A stretch of DNA of 31,500 nucleotides, from assembly GCA_014529385.2 (NCBI GenBank), contig CM043964.1, positions 136,257,420 to 136,288,919 of the forward strand, read 5' to 3'. Below the pieces are notes generated by a model, which saw only the letters and a program-made list of their open reading frames with translations, had not been told where the DNA came from and did not search any database. This DNA is from Adiantum capillus-veneris (lineage: Eukaryota; Streptophyta; Polypodiopsida; Polypodiales; Pteridaceae). Of this stretch, positions 18,197 to 28,582 are shown in pieces. Within the stretch, counting starts at the first letter, position 1, and every line of letters begins with the position of its first letter. The translations under genes and the position numbers were made by a program.

Positions 18197-19080
18197 ATGA
18201 TATTACCACCATCCGGCATGCAAACTCAAAACATATAGCAAGATAATCAAAGAGTTTCGTATGGAATATATTGATAATAGAGGTGATAAGGACATCCTAT
18301 GTGCGCTAGATGAAATTAAGCAAGGAAAGCTTTCAGTCAGGAGATATGTAGAGAAGATAAAGGAATTGACTAGACATCCCTTAGAGAAAAGCATGTGAGC
18401 CTAGTTACTTGGTGGTTTGGAAATTAAAAAGTTTAGGAAACAAGGGTTCCTGCACCGATGAAGAAGTTCAATGGCGTGGTCTAAAGAGCACAAATGCTAG
18501 AGAAACAGGCGAAGAAAGAGAGGGTCTATAAGGAACAAAGAGACTCCAATGATGACAATACGTCAACTGAGGAGTCGAAGTCTAGCTCTAGCTCTAGTTC
18601 ATATGATAGTGACTAAGACGATCATGTGAAAGGGAAAAAGAAAGGGTCCTTGAAAAGAAACATTCATGCACTGTCAAAGATCTTGAAATGTCCAAGGCCA
18701 GACCTTTAGTCGGCAAGGTTGAGACCTGGTGTTGAAAATGCAAATCCAAAGATCACAGATATGATGAGAGTGCTTGCAATGTACATATTATAAGGCATTT
18801 GGCCATGTTTGGGATAATTGCAAAATCAGGATACATCATTTCAAGAAGGGTTAAGATATGTATATGATCACATTAACAAATAGAGCCTCTAGGTCTAGAG
18901 AAAACAAGGCCAATACTAGAACTAGTCCTGGAAGAGGAAGGTATCCGGGTGCTAATGGCCAAGAGCAAGGTAGACCTCATTTTGGACGGAGAAATTTTAA
19001 TTTTCTACACTTGCAAAAGGGTCATAGCATGCATAGGTGGTACCAATTTTTGCACCTTTTGGTGGTACCACCAATAGCCC
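18197..19080 (+). pseudogene. Element C gag, C-terminal part (after copia A)
   Basis: Continues the interrupted gag: IIKEFRMEYIDNRG, then CALDEIKQGKLSVRRYVEKI and KELTRHPLEKSM, then a stop and LLGGLEIKKFRKQGF. This matches the gag pattern 'F...Y....L..L.qG..sV..Y...i..L....p..E....f..GL'. Downstream is a Ser/acidic stretch and two knuckle-like runs near 18730-18830: one C-X2-C-X4-H with a stop inside, and one with Cys-to-Tyr (CTYYKAFGHVWDNC). Beyond 18890 an Arg/Gly-rich piece (PGRGRYPGANGQEQG) fits a gag tail. Confidence 0.65.
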
Positions 19081-19116
19081 CTAGAAGGAGGGAAATTTAC
19101 TATATTTCAAATGTAG

Positions 19117-19120
<4 letters not shown>

Positions 19121-19178
<58 letters not shown>
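19121..19178. repeat. (GA)29 microsatellite
   Basis: 58 nt of uninterrupted GA. The Arg-Glu run it produces in one frame is an artefact. Confidence 0.97.
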
Positions 19179-19180
<2 letters not shown>

Positions 19181-20520
19181 TTTTCATGTTGCATGCAATG
19201 GTATATAACCCATAAGCCTCCTTCTATGGGTCTTTGTCCAGAACATGTCTACTGCCCCACCTTGGAGATCCATATCGGTTTAGAATTTGTGAAAGAGTTG
19301 GGCAAAGGCGGGCAAGGCCTTGTTCTCCTTTGCACATACCACACAACTTTTCTCCTGCAAAACCATCAGGTCGCATGTCAGTATATTTGAATGCCTAGCT
19401 AGCCCTTGCATTAGCAAGCAGCTACAAAGTGATTGCACGACTCGTATGCATCCCCCCCGTTAAGGAGGACTCAACTCATGATGTTTATAACTTCTCTGCA
19501 TGTTGTGAAAGGAAACAAAAGCTGAGCCCCGAGGAGGTGTTTGCACATACCCAGTCTCGATGGGAGGTAGACTTGCTTTAAGACCTGCACAACATACCCG
19601 ATGTCCTCCCTCTCATTTCCACCTTTGAGGGTAGTGATGCCTGCTTGCATCCTCTGCAAGGATAGAGACACTAGGTTTACATTGGATGAGCTTTTGTGTT
19701 ATATGTGGCTGCTTTTCAAAAAATCACCTCCTATCGAAGCGCTCGTTGATAACTATAATGGTCTGCAGTTACCAACGACAATTAGTCAAACATGCATGTT
19801 AGGAACAACAATTCAAAATGTGCGAGCTAATTGTTCATAGAGCATCATTAATAATGGCAAGAAATTGCCAGGCGTAGCGGGTCATATCCATGCCCCGATT
19901 GGGTGCAGCCAAGAGTTAAAAGATCTGAAAAATGGACTAGCTACTCCCAAATGCTAGAATTAAAACCCACATGCCCATGAGCAAAAAATGCTACCTATAG
20001 CATTGGGAAATGCCTTGCCCAAATCAAATATGGCCATGGTGAGGGCTGTGCGATTTGACTTGCAACTTTCCTTACTGCAAGATTTACGCATTGATTTTGT
20101 ATAGCTATGAGGCTTCAAATGCAATGAAACTTACTACCGAGAATGTGCAGGGTACCCTCAACATCCCCATACGTTGAAATTTCATTTCCAACACTCGACA
20201 AAAATCACGTCTAAGATAAATAGCCTATTTTTGGCAGGTTGGTTTTGGCCTCCAAAACACTCTATGTCTTCCTTAAGACGTTCTTATCTATCCCTATGGT
20301 CAAAAATCAGTTAAGATGCGTATACTTTTCATAGGGAATGAAAGTAGCTTGTAGACGACCACGCCTAAAAACACAACTTCATCATGAGAAACTTACCTAG
20401 AAAGAGAGAGCTTTCACCTGATAGCATGTTGGTTTGCTCAGATTCACAAAGCAACACCACATGAGGGAGACATGAGCAATTGAAAGTAACACAAACTCAT
20501 AGTACTCTGTTGTAGCAATG
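19179..20520. other. Unassigned DNA, no recognisable feature
   Basis: Short frames only (largest 79 residues), with no known domain. A GGTGGTACCACC palindrome lies just upstream near 19059. It may be decayed element C sequence, but I see no pol motif. Confidence 0.4.
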
Positions 20521-20529
20521 TATGCTCAC

Positions 20530-20800
20530 TTTCATTATCCAAAACGTAGGTTCAAAATTACAAAAGCTGGTTTCTATACCTTAGTCAAGGTTTAAAGAAT
20601 GGATTCGTAGCTATTTGGGCTCAATAACAAGGCTTAGGAACTGAATTTAGTTACAAATTTGGAAGCCCTCAGCCCCTTTACACTCTTTAACATGTATTAA
20701 AGGCTTTGGACTTTTACAGGATTTTTCATTAATACATGAAGTTGTGATACAATCAATTAGGGTAAAAATAAGAAGGACGTCCATTTGTTAGCTGAGAAGC
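20530..20800. repeat. Diverged dispersed repeat, right copy
   Basis: Homologous in scattered blocks to 11480-11720, same orientation (see that entry). The two copies sit on either side of element C. Confidence 0.5.
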
Positions 20801-21790
20801 TAACAACCCTGACCATAAAAGTATAATCAAACATGCTTGTTAGTAGGTTAGGAACTTACCTTCATGTCTTGTATAAGATCACCTAGTGTGGTGGCCATTA
20901 GAGGTGGCAAAAAGCACGCACAAACTAAACTCTGAGTGCTCTCTTCGAAGAAGGCAATATACAAATGAAACTATTTTTGGTCTACCTAAAGTATATATGC
21001 ATGGGCTTCCCAACTCATTTTCTCTCAAAACCCTCAGTTAGTCCTACTAGACTGTGAAGTATATGTTTCTTTCAAAACTTTCCTCATTTGGACATTGATT
21101 GCCCTGTACCAAATCAAGCTTCGTGGGCCCAATTTTAGGATTTTTGTCACAAGTGTTAGAGTTGAACAGGATTTTACATGTCATTTGTCTCTTCTTCTTG
21201 ATCACTAGTGTATCTTCCATTTCTCCATCTGAGCTTGTTTACTTGGTTTTTTATATTTTTTATCCTTTTTATTGAGAAAATTAAAAGAAAAATACGAGAC
21301 TAGTCTAAAAAATAAAAAAATGAATCCAAATTTACCTAAACACACATAAACACTATACTTGGCCATATTTTTGTGGATTTCTCTATTTTGGTCAAAAACA
21401 CGTAAAAAGAGTAAAAATTGCACTATTTTTGGCTTTTTGATGACATTGATATTATTTACACATACTCAAGATTTGTTATATTACATTGTCCCCATTCTCT
21501 TTACTTCAAAGGCCATTTATTATGGATTTGCAAAAAACAAAATCACACATTAATATACAATTACTTCAAGCATTTTTTCCCTTTTACTAGTTGGTATCTT
21601 TTCCTTGCTTTTGCATTTAGAATGCCTCCCCCTTCTAATTGGAGTTCTCTGAGATGACAAGGTGTAGCCCAGATAGTGTAGTGCATGGGTTGACAGGTTG
21701 TGTCTATGCACAACCTTGATTGACTCTACCATGCTATGGATTCAGCAATTCAAAACACAATGTTGTGCAAGAGGAGGGTCTTGAGCGGAT
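20801..21790. other. Unassigned AT-rich DNA
   Basis: AT-rich, with short frames in both strands and no domain match. No RNA gene or clear repeat boundary seen. Confidence 0.4.
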
Positions 21791-21826
21791 TGCTTAAGGG
21801 TTACCAAAGTTAAAGCATCCTGTTGG

Positions 21827-22247
21827 TTAACTCTTTTGAAGAGTAGATCTTGGAGCAATTTTGATAGTCCTTGTCGAATGACAATCTCTATCCATCCAAT
21901 CCTTCTGTAGAGAGATTGGTTGTTGACGTTGTTGTTGTTGTTGAAGTTTTGGCACCCACATGGAGACAACTTTGTCTGGTGTAGCCTTGGGTAACCACTT
22001 GTATACTAACTTGGTTGGTTGCACTTTGGTAGATTTTGTCTTTGGCACCCACATCCACTTAGTCTGCGATGACTATTTTGACTTGCTTGGTCGGGGTTGT
22101 GGAGCTGGTTGTGCATTAGGAGGAGAATGGGTGAGGGAGGGCCACTTAATTTTCCATGGCCTTATGAAAGAGCTTAAGGGAAGGGCAAATGGTTGGTTTC
22201 CAAGTGGATTGAAACCCACCATTTCACAGGTCCTTAGATTCTTGTAA
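21827..22247 (-). pseudogene. WVPK-repeat coding-like fragment, unknown
   Basis: The minus strand has MWVPKTKSTKVQPTK, then KLVYKWLPKATPDK, then VSMWVPKLQQQQQRQQ: three W(V/L)PK motifs about 18 residues apart, followed by a Gln run from a GTT repeat (21927-21942). Upstream the frame is rich in Pro/Ser. It may be a decayed retroelement ORF or chance. I do not recognise a family. Confidence 0.3.
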
Positions 22248-22249
22248 AA

Positions 22250-22469
22250 TTCCCTTCATTTATCCTAGCACGTATGTCTTCTAGTGCTTTGAATTTGAAT
22301 CCATCTTTTAGTGAATAAAAGTAAGTTAAAAATCAATAAAAATATTTATAAGGAGATTAAGGGATAATTAAAAATATTAATCACCATTATTCATGCATAC
22401 TATCTAAGTAAATATGATCTCCAATCTCTTATGGTTAGAGAGAGTGCTTTCTACCCTCTCTATGCCATA
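22250..22469. other. Non-coding stretch left of gag fragment D
   Basis: AT-rich 220 bp with a hairpin-forming AGAGAGAG...CCTCTCT pair near 22438-22462. It abuts the truncated end of gag D and may contain a junction between elements. Confidence 0.3.
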
Positions 22470-23090
22470 TTAGTATGGTAAGGATTCTACTTCCGGAGCC
22501 AAATCTTCTTCAAGCCCAAGGATGAAGCAAATTAGTTTTTGTTCCTCTGTCATGAGAGGAGCATATCGTGAAAGTCCGACAAACTCCTCATAGTAGGCTT
22601 CAACATGCCTATTGCTCAGCTTGCAAGAAAGAAAATCATTCATCTTAGTGGTGGAGTACTCTAGTGGAAGATATCTCTCCTTGCGATGATGCTTTAACTC
22701 ATCCGAGCTTTGGGTCACCTCTACTACTTGGCAAGATTGACAATTGAGATTCCACCAAGTTTTTGTTGGTCCTTCTAGCTTAGCTCTCCCCATTATCCGC
22801 TGAGCAACTACAGTGTAGCCAACAAGAGAAAAGTAGTCATCCATTTGAATTATCCATTTTTCTAATTGAGTAAAGATATTATCACCCGTGCTTGAAAATG
22901 AACGTGGTTGTACAGATTTGAGTAGGGCCTTCAGATCCTTGTTGCATCCAAAACCCTCTACAAATGTTGTAGCAAGCGGCATCTGATTTGGTACAGGGAC
23001 AAATTGAGGTGATGGTGGCACTCGTGTATTAGGAAGCACCGAATATGAAGTGTTAGCTACAGGCGAGTACCAAGTAGCCCTATCTCTTTA
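22470..23090 (-). pseudogene. Gypsy-type gag fragment D, truncated
   Basis: The open minus-strand frame can be read from about 23090 (RATWYSPVANTSYSVLP); the apparent start at 23039 is a GTG inside it. Then come NIFTQLEKWIIQMDDYFSLV, GRAKLEGPTKTWWNLN, KERYLPLEYSTTKMNDFL, HVEAYYEEFVGLSRYAPLM and ICFILGLEEDLAPEVESL. This is a Retrotrans_gag capsid domain of the Ty3/gypsy type. It stops abruptly at 22470; no zinc knuckle or pol follows in that direction. Copia B lies ~50 bp upstream of its start. Confidence 0.88.
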
Positions 23091-23134
23091 CAGTTTATGT
23101 GACATATTTTATGGCTGTGCCAAAAAACCACCTC

Positions 23135-23139
23135 CTCTC
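23135..23139. other. Copia B left target-site duplication
   Basis: CTCTC at 23135-23139 matches CTCTC at 26142-26146, the 5-bp duplication expected for a copia insertion. Confidence 0.92.
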
Positions 23140-23310
23140 TGTTATCATATACATGTGGTAGTGATGCGTGTGAACACACTAGGACCGCCATGGTATTTTT
23201 TCCCTCTTTAGGAGGTTTCTTCCCTCGTGCATTGTATATACACCCATCACTCTAGGGCTATCTATCTTTCCATTGCACACTAAGTAATACACTCTCTATT
23301 GTGTGCCTTG
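23140..23310 (+). repeat. Copia B 5' LTR, truncated (171 of 227 bp)
   Basis: Matches the first 171 bp of the 3' LTR with roughly 12 differences. It ends at CCTTG, which also begins the integrase continuation. Confidence 0.95.
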
Positions 23311-23823
23311 GGCAATTACCTATGCTTCGTAACTTTCATTGACGATTACTCTAGGCATGCATGGGTATTTTCGCTTAAAGAAAAGCTCGAAGTTTTTATG
23401 TGCTTCAAACAATTTCTGGCTATGACTGAAAATGTCTCAAAATGTACTATGGGAACCCTCCGTTCCGATCGAGGGGGGGAGTATATGTCTCATGAATTTA
23501 ATGCAATTTTGGCTAGTTGTGGGATAAAACACCAATGTACAGTGCCTTATACACCTCAGCAAAATGGTGTTGTTGAGACGAAAAACGGGTCACTTATGAA
23601 AATGGCACGATGTATGGTCAAAAGTCAAGCTTTGCCGCATTCTTTTTTTGAGGCCATCATGTGTGCCACTTATGTACTAAATAGGTGTCCTACGGAAGCT
23701 TTGCAGTCTATTACTTTATATGAAGCATGGCATGATAGAAATCCTTTTATTGAGCACATGCGTGTTTTTGGTTGTTTGGCATATGCTTTGGTGCCACAAA
23801 TACAACGCAAAAAAATTGGATGA
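23306..23823 (+). pseudogene. Copia B integrase core (partial, Glu retained)
   Basis: Begins within the core: FIDDYSRHAWVFSLKEK, LRSDRGGEYMSHEF (second Asp) and QQNGVVETKNGSL, with the catalytic Glu codon GAG at 23575-23577, 36 residues after the Asp. The first catalytic Asp (HSDVCGP in copy A) is missing because of the deletion. A one-base insertion in an A-run near 23815 ends the frame, and a compensating change follows near 23837. Confidence 0.9.
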
Positions 23824-24840
23824 TAAGGCTGTCAAAGTAATTTTGTTGGTTATAGTGTTGAAATCAAAGGTTACAGGTTGTTACATCCACAAACAAAGCG
23901 TATTCTGGTTTCACGAGATGTAGTGTTTGTGGAAGATTCTGTTCAGGATTGCTGTCATGTACTAGAGATAGTAATGTAAGCTCACAAGACATTTATGACA
24001 GTTTGTTGCCTCTTTTTAGTGGTGGAAGTTCGAATGTAAATTCCAATGAGGCAAATGTACAGCCTATGGGGGTTTCTGAAAATGTTACAGATCAGCCTAT
24101 TACTGATGCAGATGTACATGATGTACTTGATGAGGAAAGGTATGAAAATGAGCCTGCTAGAGGTATGCCAAAATGGCTGCTGCATACATTGCGTGATAGT
24201 AAATTGGATGCACCTTTGTCTAGTCGTATCTATTCAGGCTCTTGCCATGCATCTTATGCATCAGATTGTTATGCTTTGGCTGTGTCTAGCTTACATGATG
24301 TTGAAGAACCTCTATCTTTTGATGAAGCACAGAATTCAAAAAATTGGATGGCTGCCATGCAATCAAAATATGATGCACTTATAGAAAATGAAACATGGAT
24401 TTTATATGATTTGCTTCCTCGAAAAAGTGCCATTGGTACAAAGTGGGTTTACAAGTTGAAACGCAAACCGGATGGTGAGATCAATCGCCATAAGGCTCGA
24501 CTTGTTGCAAAGGGTTATGCACAGCAAAAAGGCATAGATTATGAAGAGACTTTTGCTCCCACTTGTTTCATGAGTACTGTGCGTTTTCTATGTGCATTGG
24601 CAGCTCATTTTGGTTGGGATGTACATCAATCAGACATTGTTACTGCTTTCTTGAATGGTGACATATTTGAGGAAGTTTATGTAACGCAGCCTCGCGGTTT
24701 TGTTAAGAAAGGACAAGAGGACAAAGTGTGCAAATGTAACAAGGCTTTGTATGGGTTGAAGCAATCTCCTCGTGCTTGGTATGAGAAATCTGACACTCAT
24801 TTGGTCAAACAAGGCTTTTGTACAGTCCAACAGAAAGCAC
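23824..24840 (+). pseudogene. Copia B integrase tail and RT N-terminal half
   Basis: After a frame change the RT-bearing frame (23949-24851) shows PARGMPKWLLHTLRDS, NWMAAMQSKYDALIENE, TKWVYKLKRKPDGEINRHK, SDIVTAFLNGDIFEEV and KALYGLKQSPRAWYEKS. A frameshift near 24820 moves RT into the next frame just before YVDD. Confidence 0.9.
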
Positions 24841-25250
24841 ATTGTATGTAAATCCTGAGGGTGATGTACTTCTCATTGTGGTTCTTTATGTAGATGATTT
24901 GCTGATCATTGGACAAAATGAGAGACTTATTTCTGAATTCAAGGCTGATTTGAATGCTACTTTCAAGATGAAAGATTTGGGACTGTTGCATCATTACTTG
25001 GGTATACAGTTTAAGCAGTGTGATGGTGGTATTGCCTTGTGTCAAAAAAGTTACATAGAGACATTGCTATGTAAGTTTGGACTTGAGGATTGCAAACCTA
25101 TTGCCACTCCTATGGAAACAGGTTTGAAGTTGAGTCTACATGATGCTGGCGATCCTGCTAATGTTACTCTTTACCAAACTGATGTTGCCTCATTTATGTA
25201 TGTAACACGAGGCCGGATATTCAGTTTGCAGTCTCACAAGTCAGCAGATT
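24818..25250 (+). pseudogene. Copia B RT catalytic half (YVDD)
   Basis: Contains LLIVVLYVDDLLIIG, the RT catalytic motif, then FKMKDLGLLHHYLGIQF and CQKSYIETLLCKFGLEDCK, with PIATPMETGLKLS, the copia RT thumb pattern. Near 25205 another indel moves the text into the RNase H frame. Copy A lacks all of this segment. Confidence 0.92.
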
Positions 25251-25251
25251 T

Positions 25252-25839
25252 ATGCATAGCCCAGGGTCCAAGCAATTGCAAGCTATCAAGAGGATTTTTC
25301 GCTACCTTAGTGGCACTTTACATCTTGGCTTGTTTTATCCCAAGGGGGGATCATTGCCGCTAGACTTACATGCTTTTTTGGACTCAGATTGGGCTGGTTG
25401 TTTGGACACGCAAGTGCCCACAAGTGGTTTTTGTTTCATGCTTGGCAGTTCATGTATATCATGGTTGAGCAATAAGCAACCTATCGTAGCCACTTTGAGT
25501 TGTGAGGCTGAGTATAGGGAAGTCTTCATAGCTATGGTTGAGTGTGTATGGCTCAGACGCCTTATGGCTGATTTGGATATTGGTCAGGACACTGCCAACA
25601 CTATCTACACTGACAATGAGAGTGCATTGGCAGTTGCGAGGAACCCAATTTTTCATGCTCGCACAAAGCATATTGAGGTGCATTACCACTATGTCAGGGA
25701 GAGGCTCTCAGTGGGAGAGATCAGCTTGGCTTATATGCCAACACAAGACAACCTTGCAGATCTTTTCACAAAGGCATTGTCTCATGAGAAGCTCAAAGCT
25801 TTCCGCAAAGTTTTGGGCTTACTCTCCTTTGTGGACTGA
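25252..25839 (+). pseudogene. Copia B RNase H domain
   Basis: 195 residues: KRIFRYLSGTLHLGLFY, then HAFLDSDWAGCLD (first Asp), SCEAEYREVFIAMVE (Glu), YTDNESALAVARNP (Asp) and TKHIEVHYHYVRERL. Ends at TGA (25837-25839). All main catalytic residues remain; the domain is complete but out of frame with RT. Confidence 0.92.
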
Positions 25840-25904
25840 TCATGTCCTCAGGGCATGGCACTTCCCTTTACTCATGTGCCATCTCTCATTCACTACATCA
25901 CTCC

Positions 25905-25914
25905 AGGGGGGATT
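25905..25914 (+). other. Copia B polypurine tract
   Basis: AGGGGGGATT directly before the 3' LTR, identical to copy A. Confidence 0.92.
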
Positions 25915-26141
25915 TGTTACCATATACATGTGGTAGTGATGTGTGTGAACACACGAGGACCACTGGGGCATTTTTTCGCTCTTTACGAGGTTTCTTCCCC
26001 TATGCATTGTATATATGCCCATCACTCTAGGGCTATCTATCTTTCCATTGCACACTAAGTAATACACTCTCTATTGTGTGCCTTGAGCTTCCTTCATCTT
26101 CTCCAAGCTGTGTGCATTTCTCTACAACCCTAATTCCAACA
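25915..26141 (+). repeat. Copia B 3' LTR
   Basis: 227 bp, TGTTACC...CCAACA. Followed by the CTCTC duplication. Confidence 0.95.
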
Positions 26142-26400
26142 CTCTCAGTGATAGGTTCATAAATCTCACAAATACACAAGGGTCTCTTAAAAATTCAGAC
26201 ATTTCAAACGATGGATTCTCTTTATCACGTCTAAAACTAAATTTGGGAAGTATTTAACGATCAAGAAAAACACTTCTTTAGAATTTTGTAAATGCGAGCT
26301 TCTTCAATTTCATGCTTTTGAGGGGACTGCCCTTAAAACCTTAGGGCTAATAGTGATGAAAAATACAATATTATAGACTTGAATAAAATTAATAGAGTTT
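26142..26400 (-). other. Right flank of copia B, possible leader of element D
   Basis: With copia B and one CTCTC removed, this flank joins 23134 and below, so on the minus strand it lies upstream of gag D. It holds no open frame. It may be leader or LTR sequence; no primer site is clear. Confidence 0.35.
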
Positions 26401-27030
26401 TTTTTTCATTTCGTTTTGGGAATATATCTTGACATCTTCTTGGAATCTAAGCTTGGTGATTCCTTCTTGGGTTTATTTAAGTTGATGAAATACTTGAATA
26501 GACCTTTCTTATATCTTTTGACAGATTGATTAACCTTAGCTACTCTTAAAGGATCTTTGTCCATCTTGCCTTGTACAATAACTTGATTTTTTTTGTCAAC
26601 CACTCCATCCTTAGAATTTCTTTATATATATATAATGTTTCCATCTTGAGTATAAGATTTAATGAGAACTAGAATGACCTTTAGCTTGAAATGAAGGTAT
26701 ATGCCCTCCTTGTCTATGAAAATAGTAGACCTACTAGCCCATTGGGCTAGTAGACCTACTAGCCCAATGAAGCTCTCAACTCCTTACCCATGGGCGAAGC
26801 CTCGAGTTGTATCCTCTTAATGAGGAAATTAGATTTGCACTTATCTTGAACAATCTTTTTTTTTTTTTTCTTGTTCCTTAAAGATCTTACTTTCCAAAAT
26901 GGCTGTATTAACTTTTGATTTTTTTAACAAAAATTTGTTACCAAAGCTCACTAGTCTGAGTACTTTCAAGGGAGCTTATCTGGCTCTACCTTGCACTAAA
27001 ACTTGTTCACCATTTTCATTTTTGAAAAGA
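26400..27030 (-). pseudogene. Minus-strand coding-like fragments with a repeated QVxVQG motif
   Basis: The minus strand gives VDKKNQVIVQGKMDKDPLRV (26520-26600) and, about 400 bp upstream, NGEQVLVQGR followed by APLKVLRLVSFGNKF (26930-27020). The recurring QV(I/L)VQG with following P-L-(R/K)-V suggests a degraded duplicated protein motif. I cannot name a family. The palindrome cluster at 26723-26766 lies between. Confidence 0.3.
26723..26766. repeat. Palindrome and 25-bp direct repeat cluster
   Basis: TAGTAGACCTACTAGCCCA occurs twice with a 25-bp period (26723 and 26748). Between them, arms CTACTAGCCCA and TGGGCTAGTAG form an 11-bp inverted repeat with one centre base (26731-26753). TAGTAG-AC-CTACTA is itself an inverted repeat. 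Confidence 0.9.
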
Positions 27031-27106
27031 AACAGTCCCTTTTTTGGAAAGATGAGGATAGGTCACTTGACAAGTTTCATAAGATTTGGATCACTTGAAA
27101 AAATCA

Positions 27107-28320
27107 CGCTTATTATCTTGCCAAAAAAGCGCTTATTATCTTTTGATCCAAAATGAAGATTCTTTTTAAAGTTTATTGACCCACACTAGTTGTATCCACT
27201 ATGAATAGGTCATTTGGCAAGTTTCACAAGGTTTGGAACAACTTTTGAGTGTTATGCTCCCTTTTTGTAATTGTTGGTGGATGTCAAAGAAAGTAGGCAC
27301 AATCAGCTCTCAATAGCTCCAAATGACACCAAATTTGAAACATAAGCTCAATATACGTTGGTCTAACATGTGGTATCCTCAATTGATGAAAATTTTTTAA
27401 TTTTGAAGATTAAGATACTAAGCATACTTATTATTTCTATGTCCAAATTTGCAAGACTTTTGACTTTTGATGGTGCCCAATAGTCAAGTGTATGTTGAAT
27501 AAGCTCTAAATGAGGTTTCACAATATTTGGACAAGTTTAGCTCAATATTTGAGTTTGGCTATTTCAAATGCAAGTCAAGTAACTATCCAAGTCAAAAAAA
27601 ATCCAAATCACATGAAATTTTACCCAAGTACTCTATTACTACCCTAGATAAGTTGAATTTGTAGGGTAGGAGATAATAAGTTCGCTTGTTATCTCTCAAG
27701 ACAAAATGAAGGAATTTTCATAATTTTTTGACTTGTATTGGATGTTCACACTATAAACAAGTCACATATCAAGTTTCATGGAGTTTGGTTTAGTTTTCAA
27801 GTTTCTAGGCCAAATTTTGTGTATGTAATGTTCTTCAGTGAAACCTAAACTTAGTTGGCAACTTATAACTCCAAATGACACCATACTAGAATCAAGGTCT
27901 TATTATACTATGTTATAATGTGTGACTTTGTCAAAGGATGAAAAATGTACAACTTTGAAGACCAAGATAATAAGCGTGCTTATTATCTAGGTGCCCAATT
28001 TTGTCAGTTTTGAGTGTTCTTACCTTTAATTACCTATCTCTTCAAAGTGAAAGTTGTTTTGGGTCAGATTTGCACTCAAATGGACTCACAATCTTTTGAG
28101 CCTTCACAAAAAGTGTTAGCATATCCCCCAAACAAGCTTTCCATGTGAAAAAAGTACAATTTTAGGCCTCAAAAAAATGCTTATTATCTACATACCAAAA
28201 CATGCTATTTTTTGAAATTTTGATAGCAATTAGGTTTTACATAGTCTATTGCAAGTACTTTTGGCCCAAAAAAAATCACATTTGCATGCATCTATCACAA
28301 GGGAGATAATAAGCCCATTT
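27107..28320. repeat. Palindrome-bearing diverged tandem array (array 2)
   Basis: Palindromes with arms AGATAATAAGC and GCTTATTATCT recur: perfect at 27965-27988 and degenerate near 27412-27436 and 27671-27693, with half-sites near 27107, 27129, 28174 and 28303. Interval text is related to array 1 (AAGTTTCA...GTTTGG blocks). Spacing is about 260-295 bp. It is followed by the hairpin at 28568, as in array 1. Confidence 0.75.
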
Positions 28321-28567
28321 TTTGCTCAACTTTGAAATTTTTCTTGAAAGCTATTTTTGACTTGCCAACAAGTTGCTACAGGTTTTTCAAGATCCATGAT
28401 GACTAGAAATGTTGTTTTGATGTCTCAAACTTGCCTCATAAGTTTTGTAGCTACAACCTCTAAAATTTGGCAGAAGACTTCACTAATGAACATTCAGAGG
28501 GTGAGAGGGGTTGGAAATCTTCCTCCATGTCTACTTACCCTGCTCCTAATCAAATCAGCAAATGACA

Positions 28568-28582
28568 GTGGAAAGTGTCCAC
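28568..28582. repeat. Small hairpin shared with array 1
   Basis: Same 15-mer GTGGAAAGTGTCCAC as at 10467, in a shared context (CTACTTACCCT about 40 bp before it). Confidence 0.7.

Larger units (their letters stand above)
23140..26141 (+). mobile_element. Ty1/copia LTR retrotransposon, copy B (internally deleted)
   Basis: Same family as copy A. It starts TGTTATC, ends CCAACA and is flanked by CTCTC repeats, so this is one insertion, about 3.0 kb. The 5' LTR is cut at position 171 of 227 and joined directly to mid-integrase. The lost segment covers the LTR end, primer site, gag, protease and the start of integrase (about 2.15 kb in copy A coordinates). It keeps RT with YVDD and RNase H, but with frameshifts. 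Confidence 0.95.

Noticed and set aside
18858-19208. 116-residue frame with an Arg-Glu repeat tail
   Set aside because: The tail is the (GA)29 microsatellite. Only the Arg/Gly-rich beginning may belong to the gag remnant.
26899-27156. 85-residue plus-strand frame
   Set aside because: No domain. The minus strand shows better (still weak) coding-like text there, and the end runs into palindromic array 2.
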